64,000 nt of DNA from Caulobacter rhizosphaerae (GTDB lineage: Bacteria > Pseudomonadota > Alphaproteobacteria > Caulobacterales > Caulobacteraceae): the NCBI RefSeq assembly GCF_010977555.1, contig NZ_CP048815.1, positions 4,828,501 through 4,892,500 of the forward strand, read 5' to 3'. Below are positions 48,492-56,142 of the stretch, piece after piece. The notes beneath the pieces were generated by a model. That model ran no database searches and was not told the DNA's origin. It was given only the letters and a program-made list of their open reading frames with translations. The translations under genes were made by a program, and so were the position numbers. Within the stretch, counting starts at the first letter, position 1. The number at the start of each line of letters is the position of its first letter.

Positions 48492-48827
48492 TTAGACGGC
48501 GACGCGCAGATCGGTCTGAGCCGAGCCCGCCGGCTTGCTGATCACGCCGATCAGCTTGGTGCGGATACCGATGCGCAGACGGACTTCGTCCAGTTCAGCG
48601 TGGGCTTCGACGACCGCGGTGCGGGCGGCGGCCAGGGCGGCGACCGCATCGGCCAGCTTGGCCGTGGCGCCGTTGGCGACGACCGACGACAGCTCCAGGT
48701 CCTTACGAGCCTGGATCAGCTCCGCCGTCATTTCCATGGTTTCCACCATCGCGGCGTCGATAGCCGACTCGGTGGCGAACAGCTTGTTGGCGACACGTTG
48801 AGCAACGAAAGCCTTTTCCACACCCAT
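48492..48827 (-). CDS. Small helical protein with coiled-coil character (unknown)
   Basis: A 111-residue protein starting MGVEKAFVAQRVANKLFATE. It is almost wholly alpha-helical with heptad-like spacing (SAIDAAMVETMEMTAELIQA, VAALAAARTAVVEAHAELDE). It then ends in a polar tail with RIGIRTKLIGVISKPAGSAQ. No signal peptide or membrane helix. The ATG at 48827 is preferred; upstream in-frame sequence codes an Arg/Phe-rich stretch without conservation signs. Function unknown; it may be a structural or regulatory oligomer. It is upstream of the membrane protein at 48005 and divergent from a hybrid histidine kinase (161 bp between starts). Confidence 0.8.
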   Translation of the reverse strand: MGVEKAFVAQRVANKLFATESAIDAAMVETMEMTAELIQARKDLELSSVVANGATAKLADAVAALAAARTAVVEAHAELDEVRLRIGIRTKLIGVISKPAGSAQTDLRVAV

Positions 48828-48988
48828 CTCCCTTAACAAAAACCTAAGGGAGAAGGTAAACCAGATGTTAAGAGAGCGGAAAGAAAAACAACCGCTAGCG
48901 TTAGTTTGTCGCGGCCGGGGGCCTGGGCGGAAGTGAACCGTTAGGAAGATCGCGCGACAATAACGGCCGAAATCCACCTGGACGGGTC

Positions 48989-50875
48989 ATGACCGACCAA
49001 AGCCGCCGCCCTGAAGGCACGCCGCACGCGCCGTTGCAGGCGCGAATCGCCAGCGTCGCGCTGACCACCACGGTGGTCGCGCTGCTGGCCGCGTGCGTGT
49101 GCTTCATGCTTCAGCAGTGGAGCGTCGCCCGCCAGGAATCCCAGGCTAATCACGCGATCCTGGCCCAGATGGTGGCGGCCGGCGCCGCCGCGCCCCTGGC
49201 CGATCACAACACCGTCGGCGCCTATCGCGCCCTCGAGGCCGTGGCCAAGGCGCCCGGCGTGGCGTCCGTGCGCCTGACCGACATGCAGGGCCAGGTGGTC
49301 GCCCAGGTCGGCGCTTCGCAGGACGCCGAGGTCGACACCCTGGTCCGCCCGATCAGGCTAGGCTCGCGGCAGGTCGGCGCCCTGTCCCTGTCGGCCCGCC
49401 GCCCCAGCCTGACCGACATCATGGCCCGCGACCTGGCCCTGACCGGCACCCTGTTCTTCGGCTCGGCCGGCCTGGCGATCCTGCTGGCCAACGGCCTGGC
49501 CCGGCGCATGACCAAGCCGATGGAGCGCCTGTCCAGGGCCATGCGCGAGGTCGCCGCCGACGGTCGCTTCAAGCCGGTGGAGGAGTCCGCCGACGACGAC
49601 GTCTTCCACAGCCTGACCTCCAGCTTCAACCATCTGGTCTCGCGGCTGGAGATCAACGACCACGACCTGCGCGGGGCCATGGCCGAACTGGTCAAGGCGC
49701 GCGACGACGCCAACGCCGCCAACGTCCTGAAGTCACACTTCCTGGCCAATATGAGCCACGAGATCCGCACGCCGCTGAACGGCGTGCTGGCCATGACCGA
49801 GGTGATGGCCATGGGCGAGCTCAGCGCCGCCCAGCGCGAGCGCCTGTCGGTGATCCGCGAGTCGGGAAGCCTGCTGCTGTCGGTGCTCAACGACGTGCTG
49901 GACCTGTCGAAGATCGAGGCTGGCCGCCTGGACCTGGTCGAGCGCGACTTCGACCTGGCCAGCCTGGCCCTGTCGATCCGCGAATCCTACGCCACCCAGG
50001 CGCGGGCCAAGAACCTGGACTTCGGCGTGTTCGTGGCGCCCGAAGCCCTGGGCTCGTGGCGCGGCGACGTCGACCGCCTGCGCCAGATCCTGGGCAACCT
50101 GGTCTCCAACGCCCTGAAGTTCACGCTGGAGGGCAGCGTTTCGGTGCGATTCGCCTCGTCGGACGACGGCGCGGGCCTGCGCGTCGACGTGGTCGACACC
50201 GGCATCGGCATCGACGCCGAGACCCTGCCGCGCCTGTTCGATAAGTTCGTCCAGGCCGACAGCTCGACCACCCGCCGGTTCGGCGGCTCGGGCCTGGGCC
50301 TGTCGATCTGCAACGAACTGGCCACCCTGATGGGCGGCGGCGTGCATGTGCAGAGCCGCGAGGGCCAGGGTTCGACCTTCACCGTCGTGGTGACCATGCC
50401 GCGCGGCGAGGCCGCCGCCCCCGCGCCGACGGAAGCCGCCCCGCCGCCGCCGATCGAGTCCGAGCGTCGCCTGCGGGTGCTGGCCGCCGACGACAATCCG
50501 ACCAACCAGAAGGTCATCGCCGCCGTCCTGGCCCCGCTGGGCGCCGAGGTCGAGCTGGTGGCCGACGGCGCGGCCTGCGTCGAGGCCTGGAAGCGCGGCG
50601 CCTACGACATCGTGCTGATGGACATCCACATGCCGGTGATGGACGGCGTCGAGGCGGCCCGCACCATCCGTGCGCTGGAGGTCGGCGAAGGCCGCAAGCG
50701 CATCCCGATCGTCGCCGTGACCGCCAACGCCCTGGTCCACCAGGTCGAGGGCTACATGGCCGCGGGCATGGACGGCCACGTCGCCAAGCCGATCGAAGTG
50801 ACCAAGCTCTATGACGCCATCGAGACCGCCGTGGCCGCGGCCCGGCGCGAAGGCTCCAAGGTCGCGGCGGCCTGA
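48989..50875 (+). CDS. Hybrid sensor histidine kinase/response regulator
   Basis: A 628-residue membrane kinase. TM1 (about 22-43), a periplasmic sensor of about 100 residues resembling CHASE8 (NTVGAYRALEAVAKAPGVAS), TM2 (about 150-170), then HAMP (RRMTKPMERLSRAMREVAAD). HisKA has NMSHEIRTPLNGV with the His near 255; the ATPase domain has NLVSNALKFT, VVDTGIGIDAETLP and FGGSGLGLSI, all intact. The C-terminal receiver (about 495-620) has AADDN, the phospho-acceptor Asp in IVLMDIHMPVMDG near 548, and the Lys in HVAKP. Unlike the kinase at 33601, the G1 box is canonical. No cognate phosphotransferase or regulator is adjacent. Followed by a family B repeat. Confidence 0.96.
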   Translation: MTDQSRRPEGTPHAPLQARIASVALTTTVVALLAACVCFMLQQWSVARQESQANHAILAQMVAAGAAAPLADHNTVGAYRALEAVAKAPGVASVRLTDMQGQVVAQVGASQDAEVDTLVRPIRLGSRQVGALSLSARRPSLTDIMARDLALTGTLFFGSAGLAILLANGLARRMTKPMERLSRAMREVAADGRFKPVEESADDDVFHSLTSSFNHLVSRLEINDHDLRGAMAELVKARDDANAANVLKSHFLANMSHEIRTPLNGVLAMTEVMAMGELSAAQRERLSVIRESGSLLLSVLNDVLDLSKIEAGRLDLVERDFDLASLALSIRESYATQARAKNLDFGVFVAPEALGSWRGDVDRLRQILGNLVSNALKFTLEGSVSVRFASSDDGAGLRVDVVDTGIGIDAETLPRLFDKFVQADSSTTRRFGGSGLGLSICNELATLMGGGVHVQSREGQGSTFTVVVTMPRGEAAAPAPTEAAPPPPIESERRLRVLAADDNPTNQKVIAAVLAPLGAEVELVADGAACVEAWKRGAYDIVLMDIHMPVMDGVEAARTIRALEVGEGRKRIPIVAVTANALVHQVEGYMAAGMDGHVAKPIEVTKLYDAIETAVAAARREGSKVAAA

Positions 50876-50881
50876 AAAAGC

Positions 50882-51007
50882 CGCTCATCCCGGCGAATGC
50901 CGGGACCCAGATCCCATAGCTGCGCGGCGGCCTGGAAGAGCTCCGCGCTCTTGGCGTCATCCACACCATCATTCCATCTGGGTCCCGGCGTTCGCCGGGA
51001 TGAGCGG
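50882..51007. repeat. Palindromic repeat, family B, two-armed form
   Basis: Arms 50882-50912 and 50976-51007 (CGCTCATCCCGGCGAATGCC ... GGTCCCGGCGTTCGCCGGGA) around a 63-bp centre; each arm itself is palindromic. Related to 15560-15589 and 62032-62063. Confidence 0.88.
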
Positions 51008-51134
51008 ATGTTTGGCTGGTTCACCTACCTGAACGCAACATAACGAGCGGCTCAGGACCGCTTCAGCCGCCGTGTGGTCTCTTGTGTCCAACGTCGCCTC
51101 CTCGGCGCCGGACATCTTCAAGAGGAACCGTACG

Positions 51135-51536
51135 ATGAAAAAGATTCTGCTTTCGATCGCCGCGGTCTCGGCCATCGCCGCCGCCGTCCCCGCCGTCGCT
51201 TCGGCCCAGGCCTACGGCTACGACCGCGGCCCCGATCGCGGTTATGACCGCGGCTACAACCAGGACGTCGGCGGCGACCGCGTCGCCCGCCTGGACGAGC
51301 GCATCGACCGCGGCATCCGCAGCGGCGGCCTGACCCGCAACGAGGCCTGGCGCCTGAAGGGCGAGCTGCGCGAAACCGCCCGCCTGGAGTCCCGTTATCG
51401 TCGCGGCGGCCTGAGCGGCTGGGAGCGCGAGGACCTGGATCGCCGTTACGACCGCATCAGCGCCCAGATCCGCTACGAGCGCCATGACCGCGACTATCGC
51501 GACGGTCGCGACTATCGCGACGGCCGTCGCTACTAG
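51135..51536 (+). CDS. Exported Arg/Tyr/Asp-rich protein (unknown)
   Basis: A 133-residue protein with a clear signal peptide MKKILLSIAAVSAIAAAVPA...ASAQ. The mature part starts with short YDRG repeats (YGYDRGPDRGYDRGYNQDVG), then a helical, charged central domain (RVARLDERIDRGIRSGGLTR, NEAWRLKGELRETARLESRY) and ends in DYRDGRDYRDGRRY repeats. The central part resembles small periplasmic proteins seen in Caulobacterales and Sphingomonadales in which the Gly-Leu-Thr/Ser turn between helices recurs twice (SGGLTRNEA, RGGLSGWER). Function not known. The ATG at 51135 has GAGGA upstream. It is followed by convergent phzF with only 2 bp between stops. Confidence 0.85.
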   Translation: MKKILLSIAAVSAIAAAVPAVASAQAYGYDRGPDRGYDRGYNQDVGGDRVARLDERIDRGIRSGGLTRNEAWRLKGELRETARLESRYRRGGLSGWEREDLDRRYDRISAQIRYERHDRDYRDGRDYRDGRRY

Positions 51537-51538
51537 GC

Positions 51539-52384
51539 CTAGACGAGGGCCGGCGCCACCCGCAGCCGGCTCTCCACCATCGTGAAGCCGCGGCCGCGCA
51601 GGAGAACGCGCGCGCCGCGGTTTTCGCAGTCCAGGTCGCCGCCCCGCCCCGGATAGGCCTGGTGGAACCGCAAGGACGCCACGCCCAGCTTGTCGGCGTA
51701 GAGCGGCGTCAGGATGCAGTGGGCCGAGCCCGTGGTCGGGTCCTCGGGAATGCCGCAGCTGGGCGCGAAGAACCGGCTGACCACCGCGTAGTCGCGGCCC
51801 GGGTCGGCCAGGGCGGCGACGATCACCTGGCCCGGCCCGCCCGCGGCCAGGCCCGCGCCGACCGCCGCCAGCCGCGACAGGTCCGGCGCCAGCCCCCGCA
51901 CCGTCGCCTCGTCGGCGACCACGGCCAGCAGGTATTGGCCCGCCCAGACCTCCAACGGCATGACGCCCAGCGCCTGGGCCAGTTCGGGCCCGGCCTCGAC
52001 CCGGCGCGGCGGATCGGCCGGGAAGTCCATCTCCAGCCCCGCCCCGCCGAACACCCCGTCGACGCGGCGCACGGTCAGTTCGCCCGCCAGGGTGTCGAAG
52101 GCCAGCAGCGGCGCGTCCACGCCCATCTCCTCGAACAGCGCATGGGCGCTGGCCAGGGTGGCGTGGCCGCAGATCGGCGCCTCGACCGTCGGGGTGAACC
52201 AGCGCAGGCCGAACCGCGCCGGGTCGGCTGTCTTCAGCAGGAAGGCGGTCTCGGCCTGGTTGTTCTCGGCGGCCAGGGCCTGCATCCAGGCGGTGTCGGG
52301 CCACTGCTCGAACGGCTCGACCACGCAGGCCGGATTGCCCTTGAAGGGGCCCGAGGCGAAGGCGTCGATGGTCCACTGGCGCAT
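51539..52384 (-). CDS. PhzF-family isomerase/epimerase-like protein
   Basis: A 281-residue protein of the PhzF/diaminopimelate-epimerase fold. It begins [20 protein letters not shown], the family start. The catalytic Glu lies in [13 protein letters not shown] near 45, with [13 protein letters not shown] after it. The second half has [15 protein letters not shown] and [20 protein letters not shown]. PhzF itself isomerises a phenazine precursor, but most genomic members, including those without phz genes as here, have unknown substrates. A perfect 10-bp inverted repeat lies 65 bp upstream and may be its operator. The 3' end abuts the secreted repeat protein. Confidence 0.93.
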   Translation of the reverse strand: MRQWTIDAFASGPFKGNPACVVEPFEQWPDTAWMQALAAENNQAETAFLLKTADPARFGLRWFTPTVEAPICGHATLASAHALFEEMGVDAPLLAFDTLAGELTVRRVDGVFGGAGLEMDFPADPPRRVEAGPELAQALGVMPLEVWAGQYLLAVVADEATVRGLAPDLSRLAAVGAGLAAGGPGQVIVAALADPGRDYAVVSRFFAPSCGIPEDPTTGSAHCILTPLYADKLGVASLRFHQAYPGRGGDLDCENRGARVLLRGRGFTMVESRLRVAPALV

Positions 52385-52448
52385 GGCGGGGCTCCCGGAA
52401 ATGACGGCTTTCGCGGTCGTAGGAGCAAGGCGTCACGGGATCAAAGGC

Positions 52449-52472
52449 AACATTGTCATGGGTGACAATGTT
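52449..52472. promoter_or_regulatory. Perfect inverted repeat upstream of phzF, candidate operator
   Basis: AACATTGTCA-TGGG-TGACAATGTT, 10-bp perfect arms with 4-nt spacer, AT-rich against the surrounding GC-rich DNA. It lies 65 bp upstream of the PhzF start and before the family C repeat, where a promoter is expected. The regulator is unknown; none is encoded next to it. Confidence 0.55.
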
Positions 52473-52495
52473 TTGCCGCGCGCATTCAAGACGTT

Positions 52496-52622
52496 CGTCA
52501 TCCCGGGCCTTGTGCCCGGGACCCCTGGTCCAGCCGACGGTGAGGCGCCATGGCGCGCCAGCGCGCCACCCCTCCGCGCTTGCGGCGGATAGAGGGTTCC
52601 CGGGCACGAGGCCCGGGATGAC
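52496..52622. repeat. Palindromic intergenic repeat, family C
   Basis: Arms 52496-52529 and 52592-52622 (CGTCATCCCGGGCCTTGTGC and complement) enclosing an inner palindromic centre. Same family as 20104-20235. Confidence 0.88.
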
Positions 52623-52631
52623 GGTGTAACC

Positions 52632-53216
52632 CTAATCCCCCTCCACCGTGATCTCTGGCCACCGCGCCTTGGCCGAGCCGGTGGTGCGCGCCCAGCCGCC
52701 GGCCCCTTTCACCCGCAGGGGATTGGGCCGCAGGCGCAGGGCGAACAGGTCGTCCAACCCGAACGGAGCGAACACCGAGAGGCTGTCGTCCGCCTCCATC
52801 CGCACGCCCACGCAGAAGGCCGTGGCCACGAAGCGCTCCAGGGCCGCGGCGCTGGACTCCAGAGGCGGATAGGGCTCGTCCGCCCCGAACTTCTTTTCGA
52901 ACCAAAGGTGCACGCGGGCCTGGTTGCGCACCTCGACCAGATCGCGCAGCGGCGGCTCGAACGCCGCCGCCACCCGCCGGATCACCACATCCTCGGCCTC
53001 GTACGAGATGTCGGACGCGTCGTGATAGGCCACGTCGTAGTCCTTGATCCCGTAGTCGGGCGCCCGGCCGGTCAGGTGGTTCCAGACCGGCTGGTAGACG
53101 GCGCCGGAGAACACCATGCCGTCGGGCAGGTCCAGGTCGCGGACCGTGCGCAGCACCTGCAAGGTGGTGGGCGTGGCGCGGAGGATGTCGGCGAGGCGGG
53201 CTTCCAGCGAGCTCAT
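52632..53216 (-). CDS. Nucleotidyltransferase family protein (DUF925/NTP_transf_6 type)
   Basis: A 194-residue protein with a predicted nucleotidyltransferase fold: MVFSGAVYQPVWNHLTGRAP, then GIKDYDVAYHDASDISYEAE, where DYD supplies the two metal-binding Asp, and ARVHLWFEKKFG further on. The C-terminal half has SVFAPFGLDDLFALRLRPNP. Members of this group are widespread but their substrates are unknown. The ATG (53214-53216) overlaps the thiD stop codon by four bases (ATGA), indicating coupled translation, but no functional link to thiamine synthesis is established. Confidence 0.88.
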   Translation of the reverse strand: MSSLEARLADILRATPTTLQVLRTVRDLDLPDGMVFSGAVYQPVWNHLTGRAPDYGIKDYDVAYHDASDISYEAEDVVIRRVAAAFEPPLRDLVEVRNQARVHLWFEKKFGADEPYPPLESSAAALERFVATAFCVGVRMEADDSLSVFAPFGLDDLFALRLRPNPLRVKGAGGWARTTGSAKARWPEITVEGD

Positions 53217-54049
53217 CGGCGCCCCCCTTCCCCGCGGAGCAGCCAGCCGTGGTCCAGCGGCCCATGCCCCGCCCCGAACCCCGGCGCGCGCAGCATGGCC
53301 TCGTGGACATAGTTCCAGGCCCGGGCCACGGACTCGGTCAGGGACAGGCCCTGGGCCAGGCCGACGGCGCAGGCGCTGGCCAGGGTGCAGCCGGTGCCGT
53401 GGGTGTGGCGGGTGTCGATCCGCTCGCCCTCGAACGCCGTCTCGCCCTGGCGGGTGATCAGCAGGTCGATGACCCTCTCGCCCCCCCCTTCGCCATTGAG
53501 CACATGTCCGCCCTTCATCAGCACCGCATGGGCGCCCAGCGCCAGCAGGGCCTCGCCGGCCCGGCGCAGGTCGTCGGTGGTCTCGACCGCCAGGCCGGTC
53601 AGGGCCGCGGCCTCGGGGGCGTTGGGGGTCAGCAGGGCGGCGCGCGGGACCAGCAGGCTCTTCAGCGCCCCGACCGCTTGATCGGCCAGCAGCGAAGCCC
53701 CGCCCTTGGCGACCATCACCGGGTCGATGACGGCCGGTACGCCCCTGGCGCTGTCCAGCACCCGGGCCACCACCTCGACCGTGGCGGCGTCGCCCAGCAT
53801 CCCCGTCTTGAAGGCGTCGGCCCCGATGTCGTCGAGCACGGCGCGGGCCTGGGCCTCGACGATCTCCAGCGGGATCGGATGCACGGCGCTGACGCCCAGG
53901 GTGTTCTGCACCGTGACGGCGGTGATCGCCGTGGCCGCGTAGCCGCCCAGGGCGGTGATGGTCTTGATGTCGGCCTGGATCCCGGCCCCGCCGCCGGAAT
54001 CCGATCCGGCGAGGACGAGCACGCGGCCGCGGTGGGTAGCTTGGGTCAT
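53213..54049 (-). CDS. thiD: Hydroxymethylpyrimidine/phosphomethylpyrimidine kinase
   Basis: Phosphorylates HMP and then HMP-phosphate to HMP-pyrophosphate in thiamine biosynthesis. The 278-residue ribokinase-fold enzyme begins MTQATHRGRVLVLAGSDSGG and contains GAGIQADIKTITALGGYAAT, PVMVAKGGASLL, LTPNAPEAAALTGL and the anion-hole/catalytic DTRHTHGTGCTLASA, where the Cys and Asp region are typical. It lies in a two-gene unit with the nucleotidyltransferase downstream (4-bp overlap). I saw no TPP riboswitch in the 160 bp upstream (no CUGAGA-type element). Confidence 0.96.
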   Translation of the reverse strand: MTQATHRGRVLVLAGSDSGGGAGIQADIKTITALGGYAATAITAVTVQNTLGVSAVHPIPLEIVEAQARAVLDDIGADAFKTGMLGDAATVEVVARVLDSARGVPAVIDPVMVAKGGASLLADQAVGALKSLLVPRAALLTPNAPEAAALTGLAVETTDDLRRAGEALLALGAHAVLMKGGHVLNGEGGGERVIDLLITRQGETAFEGERIDTRHTHGTGCTLASACAVGLAQGLSLTESVARAWNYVHEAMLRAPGFGAGHGPLDHGWLLRGEGGRR

Positions 54050-54209
54050 GGGAAGGTTCTAGCGGGGAGTCGGGGGGCGGGGGTAGGCGCCTTGGGGCCC
54101 ATGCGCGCACTTGCCCCCACCTGCCTGGCGCGACATTCCCGTCCCGACCTGGGAACCTTCACCGTATCGGGGCGTATTCACTGCCAAGTTGCATGGGTTG
54201 GGGTTCCTG

Positions 54210-54776
54210 ATGAGAAGACTGTTCCGCGTCGCGCTGATCGGCGCGGCCTGTTTCGCGCCGGTCGCGGCCTTGGCCCAGGAGGCCGCCGACGGGATCGATC
54301 CGGCCACGCTGGACCTGGCCAAGATGATCGAATGCCGAACCTACGACGTGCCGTCGTACAACGCCCTGGCCTTCTGGCTGGTCGGGGACGAGGCGGCGCA
54401 GGCCCGGGCCCATTTCGGGCTCACCGAGGAAAAGACCAGCAACTTCCTGCTCAAGGCCTATGCGCTGAAGACGCCGATCACGGTGTTCGGCCGCCAGACC
54501 CGCCACATCGTCTTCAACAGCTCCGGCCCGATCGCCGTGCTCGACGAGGCCGACCCTCATCCCCTGGCCAAGCAGTTGGAGATCCAGCCGGCGATCGACC
54601 TGCCGACCAAGTTCCTGGGCGAGCGCGAGATCTCGGCCACCACCGACAAGGGCCAGGCCGGCGGCTTCACCTACAAGACCCGCGTCACCCTCAACGTCTC
54701 CACCGCCACCTCGCATCCGGGCAAGGTGCTGGCCGGCTGCAGCTACACCTTCGAGATGATCGAAAATGGCCAGTAA
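54210..54776 (+). CDS. Exported protein of unknown function, first of an overlapping pair
   Basis: A 188-residue protein with a signal peptide MRRLFRVALIGAACFAPVAA...LAQEA. The mature part has KMIECRTYDVPSYNALAFWL, RQTRHIVFNSSGPIAVLDEA, and TKFLGEREISATTDKGQAGG, with a pair of Cys (IECRTY and LAGCSYT) far apart that may form a disulfide. No family recognised; a small beta-rich periplasmic domain is plausible. The ATG at 54210 is chosen from the signal peptide. Its 3' end overlaps the next gene by 11 bp, so the two are probably translated together and act together. It is divergent from thiD. Confidence 0.8.
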   Translation: MRRLFRVALIGAACFAPVAALAQEAADGIDPATLDLAKMIECRTYDVPSYNALAFWLVGDEAAQARAHFGLTEEKTSNFLLKAYALKTPITVFGRQTRHIVFNSSGPIAVLDEADPHPLAKQLEIQPAIDLPTKFLGEREISATTDKGQAGGFTYKTRVTLNVSTATSHPGKVLAGCSYTFEMIENGQ

Positions 54777-55134
54777 GCCGGCCCTCGTCGCCCTGTGCGC
54801 CCTGGCGGTGGCCGCCGCCGCAGCGCCCGCCGCCGCCCAGGACCTCTATATCGGCACGGTCGACGTCCAGAAGGACCAGGTGATCCTGACCCGCTGCGAC
54901 CTGGCCCAGAACCGCTACGTGCTGCGCGATCGCGAGGGCGAGGGCGAGGCGGACAAGCCGGTCGCCAAGCTGCGCGAGCGCCTGAAGACCCTGAAGGCCC
55001 CGGTCTATGCCGAGGTGATCGGCGAATATGTCGAGGTCCAGGGCGAGGACGGCAACGGGCTGGACGTCATCGGGCTGGAGAACGTCACGCCGGCCAAGTC
55101 CTGCCACCTGCTAGACGCCCTGCCGGCGGGATAG
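54766..55134 (+). CDS. Exported protein of unknown function, second of the pair
   Basis: A 122-residue exported protein: MASKPALVALCALAVAAAAA...APAAAQ signal peptide, then DLYIGTVDVQKDQVILTRCD, LAQNRYVLRDREGEGEADKP, and EVIGEYVEVQGEDGNGLDVI, ending VTPAKSCHLLDALPAG. The mature chain has two Cys (TRCDL and KSCHL), suggesting one disulfide, and looks like a small OB- or beta-barrel-type periplasmic domain. Not recognised. It overlaps the preceding exported gene by 11 bp. Downstream lie a DnaA 9-mer and a double hairpin repeat. Confidence 0.82.
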   Translation: MASKPALVALCALAVAAAAAPAAAQDLYIGTVDVQKDQVILTRCDLAQNRYVLRDREGEGEADKPVAKLRERLKTLKAPVYAEVIGEYVEVQGEDGNGLDVIGLENVTPAKSCHLLDALPAG

Positions 55135-55144
55135 CGGCGAAAGT

Positions 55145-55153
55145 TATCCACAG
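55145..55153 (+). promoter_or_regulatory. Perfect DnaA box
   Basis: TTATCCACA 10 bp past the stop of the exported pair and 230 bp before the next gene. Same exact 9-mer as 15506-15514. Its role is untested. Confidence 0.35.
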
Positions 55154-55172
55154 GGGGTGCGGGTTCCCACCG

Positions 55173-55274
55173 GGGACACGCCCTCGCGGCGTGTCCCCAA
55201 ACGCCGCACGGAGACCCAGGGACGAGAGCCGCCTCGGCCTTCTTCGGGGGACACGCCGCAAGGGCGTGTCCCCG
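55173..55274. repeat. Pair of hairpin repeats, family E
   Basis: Two related hairpins, 55173-55199 and 55247-55274, each GGGGACACGCC...GGCGTGTCCCC, 47 bp apart. They fill most of the 249-bp spacer and could terminate transcription from the exported pair. Confidence 0.85.
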
Positions 55275-55383
55275 TCCCCTCTATCCCCGCGAAATCCGGA
55301 CCCGCTCTCGACGAAATCAACGCCCTACACGAAAACGCAGGTTTCCTATCCCCACCCTTCGGGACGGCCGCACACTGTGAGGC

Positions 55384-55740
55384 ATGACCCAGACCCACAC
55401 CCCCGCCCCGTCGCTTGCCTGGTCCCAGGCCCTGCAAGCCAAGCTCATGGCCGCGCTCGACGCCGCCTGGGCGATCCTCGAGCACAGCCAGGATCTCGCC
55501 GAGATCCGGCGCGCCCGCGACAAGGCCAAGGCCATCGGCGACCTGGCCGCCATGGCCCGCAAGGTGGCGCAGATGATCCCGACCGCCCGCAAGCCGCCCG
55601 TGGACGTCCTCGCCGCCGGCCTGGCCGCCGTCCAGGGCGGGACGGACCTGGGGGTCATGGCCGCCCCCCTCGCCGCCCAGGCCGAACACGCCCGCCGGGC
55701 GCTCGACAAGCTCAAGGGCGGCCGACGCGGGCGGCTGTGA
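55384..55740 (+). CDS. Hypothetical alpha-helical protein, 118 residues
   Basis: Function not recognised. The chain begins MTQTHTPAPSLAWSQALQAK and is helical and Ala-rich (LMAALDAAWAILEHSQDLAE, IRRARDKAKAIGDLAAMARK), with a linker AQMIPTARKPPVDVLAAGLA and a basic tail KLKGGRRGRL. No signal peptide or membrane helix. Codon third positions are strongly G/C, supporting coding. It ends 3 bp from the convergent ArsR-type repressor, so the two share a 3' boundary without a visible terminator. It could be a small nucleoid- or nucleic-acid-associated protein given the basic tail, but that is a guess. Confidence 0.7.
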   Translation: MTQTHTPAPSLAWSQALQAKLMAALDAAWAILEHSQDLAEIRRARDKAKAIGDLAAMARKVAQMIPTARKPPVDVLAAGLAAVQGGTDLGVMAAPLAAQAEHARRALDKLKGGRRGRL

Positions 55741-55743
55741 GGC

Positions 55744-56052
55744 CTAGTCCCGCTCGTCCTTGAGCCGCGCGCTCTCGGCCTTCAGCGGCTTGGACACCGG
55801 GCAGACCTCCTGGACGAAGTCGTTCAGCGTGTTGACCAGGCTGTCGCGCACCAGGCTGTAGTGCACGAACTGGCCGCGCTTCTCGCTGCGCACCAGGCCC
55901 GCCGCCTCCAAGATCGACAGGTGCTGCGACACCGCCGGCTTGGAGATCGAGAACCGCGAGGCGATGTCCCCCGCCGTCAGTTCGGCATGGGCCAGATAGG
56001 CCAGGATCTTCCGGCGGACCGTCGAGGAGAGGGCTTCGAACACGCGTTGCAT
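55744..56052 (-). CDS. ArsR/SmtB-family transcriptional repressor
   Basis: A 102-residue winged-helix repressor. The core reads MQRVFEALSSTVRRKILAYL, then DIASRFSISKPAVSQHLSIL as the recognition helix region, and GLVRSEKRGQFVHYSLVRDS as the wing. A single Cys occurs (QEVCPVSKP), so the classic two-Cys metal or sulfide sites are absent and the inducer is unknown. The ATG at 56050-56052 begins the fold; longer in-frame starts run into the operator region. It is divergent from a membrane protein-Coq7-desaturase operon, and probably represses that operon and itself. Confidence 0.92.
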   Translation of the reverse strand: MQRVFEALSSTVRRKILAYLAHAELTAGDIASRFSISKPAVSQHLSILEAAGLVRSEKRGQFVHYSLVRDSLVNTLNDFVQEVCPVSKPLKAESARLKDERD

Positions 56053-56059
56053 GCCTTGG

Positions 56060-56109
56060 TATTTAAGCGCTTCGCTAACCGCTTGCAAATAGGCGATGAG
56101 ATATTTAAG
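56060..56109. promoter_or_regulatory. Candidate ArsR operator region
   Basis: AT-rich divergent promoter region with an imperfect inverted repeat TATTTAAGCG/CGCTTGCAAATA (56060-56091), and the 7-mer ATTTAAG repeated directly at 56061-56067 and 56103-56109. ArsR-family operators are typically such imperfect AT-rich dyads near the promoter; binding is inferred. Confidence 0.45.
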
Positions 56110-56142
56110 GAATAGCTTACACAGAACCGGGACCCGACCCGC

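Noticed and set aside
54050..54209. Possible TPP riboswitch upstream of thiD
   Set aside because: No CUGAGA-type conserved element or matching stems were seen in the 160 bp upstream.
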